Positions 61,411 through 64,000 of a stretch of 64,000 nt of DNA are shown here, piece by piece. The notes beneath the pieces are model-generated. The model worked only from the letters and a program-made list of their open reading frames with translations. It was not told the origin of the DNA and did no database searches. A program made the position numbers and the translations under genes. The DNA is taken from assembly GCF_900114495.1 (NCBI RefSeq), contig NZ_FOZI01000001.1, positions 825,469 to 889,468 on the forward strand. The letters run 5' to 3'. The first letter of the stretch is position 1. Each line of letters starts with the position of its first letter. This DNA comes from Dyella sp. OK004 (GTDB taxonomy: Bacteria; Pseudomonadota; Gammaproteobacteria; Xanthomonadales; Rhodanobacteraceae).

Positions 61411-61900
61411 CCGAGCACCCACCCCTCACCCCAACCCTCTCCCCGGAGGGGAGAGGGAGCACGGCTTTTCTGCTCTTGCAGGGCGATGCGAAGCGAGCCG
61501 TGCACGGGTCCCCTGTGGAGCGGTGAGGGTTGGACGAAAAGGCCCGCAGGGGGATCGGCATGGATGCCGATCCCTTTTCGACACGACAGGGACGTCGTGT
61601 CGAAAAGCCCGGCCAAGCCTCACGGACCCGCAGGCGTAGCCGGAGGGCGCGCAAGAGGGGTGCCTTTTCTTTTGGTTACTTTTCTTTTGGTTACTTTTCT
61701 TTACTCCGGGCATCCATGCCCTCCGCCCTTCGGGCCAGCTGCGCTGTTCGCAGCCGCTCCTGCGGCTGCGTGGGCAAGCAAAGAAAAGTGACTCGGCCTC
61801 CGGCAGGAGGACGAAAGCCCGCGGCAGGCGAGCCAGAACACGCAGACGCAACAACCGAGCGACAACGCCACTGGATTCCGGCCTGCGCCGGAATGACGAA
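61411..61900. repeat. Dispersed structured repeat, copy D (expanded)
   Basis: Close relative of copies A and C with GGGATCGGCA/TGCCGATCCC (61551-61574), the TTTTCGACACGAC hairpin, and a CCTCC-GGCA-GGAGG hairpin. The GTTACTTTTCTTT arm is tandemly duplicated and a ~70-bp GC-rich insert with its own palindromes separates the two arms of that hairpin (about 61670-61780). It lies between the convergent tautomerase and hemB genes; 61901-61973 shows only a short CTCTCCC/GGGAGAG hairpin. Confidence 0.9.
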
Positions 61901-61973
61901 GTAGGAAGAGATATCGCAAGGGCCAGACTCTCACCCCGCCCTCTCCCGACGGGAGAGGAAGAAAAGCGCGTAC

Positions 61974-64000
<2,027 letters not shown>

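Noticed and set aside
28951-61900. CRISPR array or tandem tRNA cluster in the repeat-rich gaps
   Set aside because: The repeats are dispersed single copies of ~400 bp, not short direct repeats with spacers, and no cloverleaf was found.

Overview
The window looks like a chromosomal segment of a high-GC gammaproteobacterium, most likely family Rhodanobacteraceae (Dyella/Rhodanobacter type). This is inferred from the long aa3 cytochrome oxidase locus, the Mg-type HemB, a YcgL protein, a PutA without a DNA-binding domain, many RND and TonB-type envelope systems, and dense dispersed intergenic repeats. No rRNA, tRNA, CRISPR array or complete transposase was seen.

Layout: (1) 1-4360: a truncated small gene, a DUF1328 membrane protein, a GNAT, DNA primase DnaG, a DedA protein and a Qnr-like pentapeptide repeat protein. 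(2) 4361-8651: a compact type III polyketide cluster of a 1,3,6,8-tetrahydroxynaphthalene synthase (RppA), an aldo/keto reductase, an O-methyltransferase and a SnoaL-like protein, behind a long leader with two striking palindromes. (3) 8796-17711: a secreted Cys-rich protein, a second GNAT ending in a 286-bp MITE-like element, a serine hydrolase, an SDR, a large secreted PHP-type metallohydrolase, and an M3 peptidase homologue whose zinc site is destroyed. (4) 17730-28610: a CzcCBA-type RND efflux operon, a Na/Pi cotransporter with PhoU domain, and the Mg2+ ATPase MgtA with a small upstream ORF. (5) 29386-37473: the cytochrome c oxidase locus (ctaB, ctaA, SCO-like, SURF1, DUF2909, ctaE, a 43-aa protein, ctaD, ctaC, DUF2244). 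(6) 37668-49564: PutA, an acid phosphatase, then a five-gene unit of AraC regulator, beta-helix lipoprotein, diheme cytochrome, TonB-dependent receptor and coniferyl-aldehyde-type dehydrogenase. (7) 50137-64000: FadL, YcgL, a giant membrane ankyrin protein, a family 9 glycosyltransferase, a Kef antiporter, a LysR/DUF4865/tautomerase set, HemB, and the start of an S53 peptidase.

The signals that ordinary annotation does not explain are these. A ~400-bp dispersed element occurs four times (about 28951, 49579, 59000 and 61411), and its hairpins change sequence between copies while keeping their pairing. A 286-bp element at 9951-10236 folds as three nested or adjacent inverted repeats and supplies part of the stop codon of the gene before it. 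An RppA close to the actinobacterial enzymes sits in a tailoring cluster that I do not recognise as described. The beta-helix/diheme cytochrome/TonB receptor/aldehyde dehydrogenase unit is a plausible uncharacterised uptake and oxidation system.
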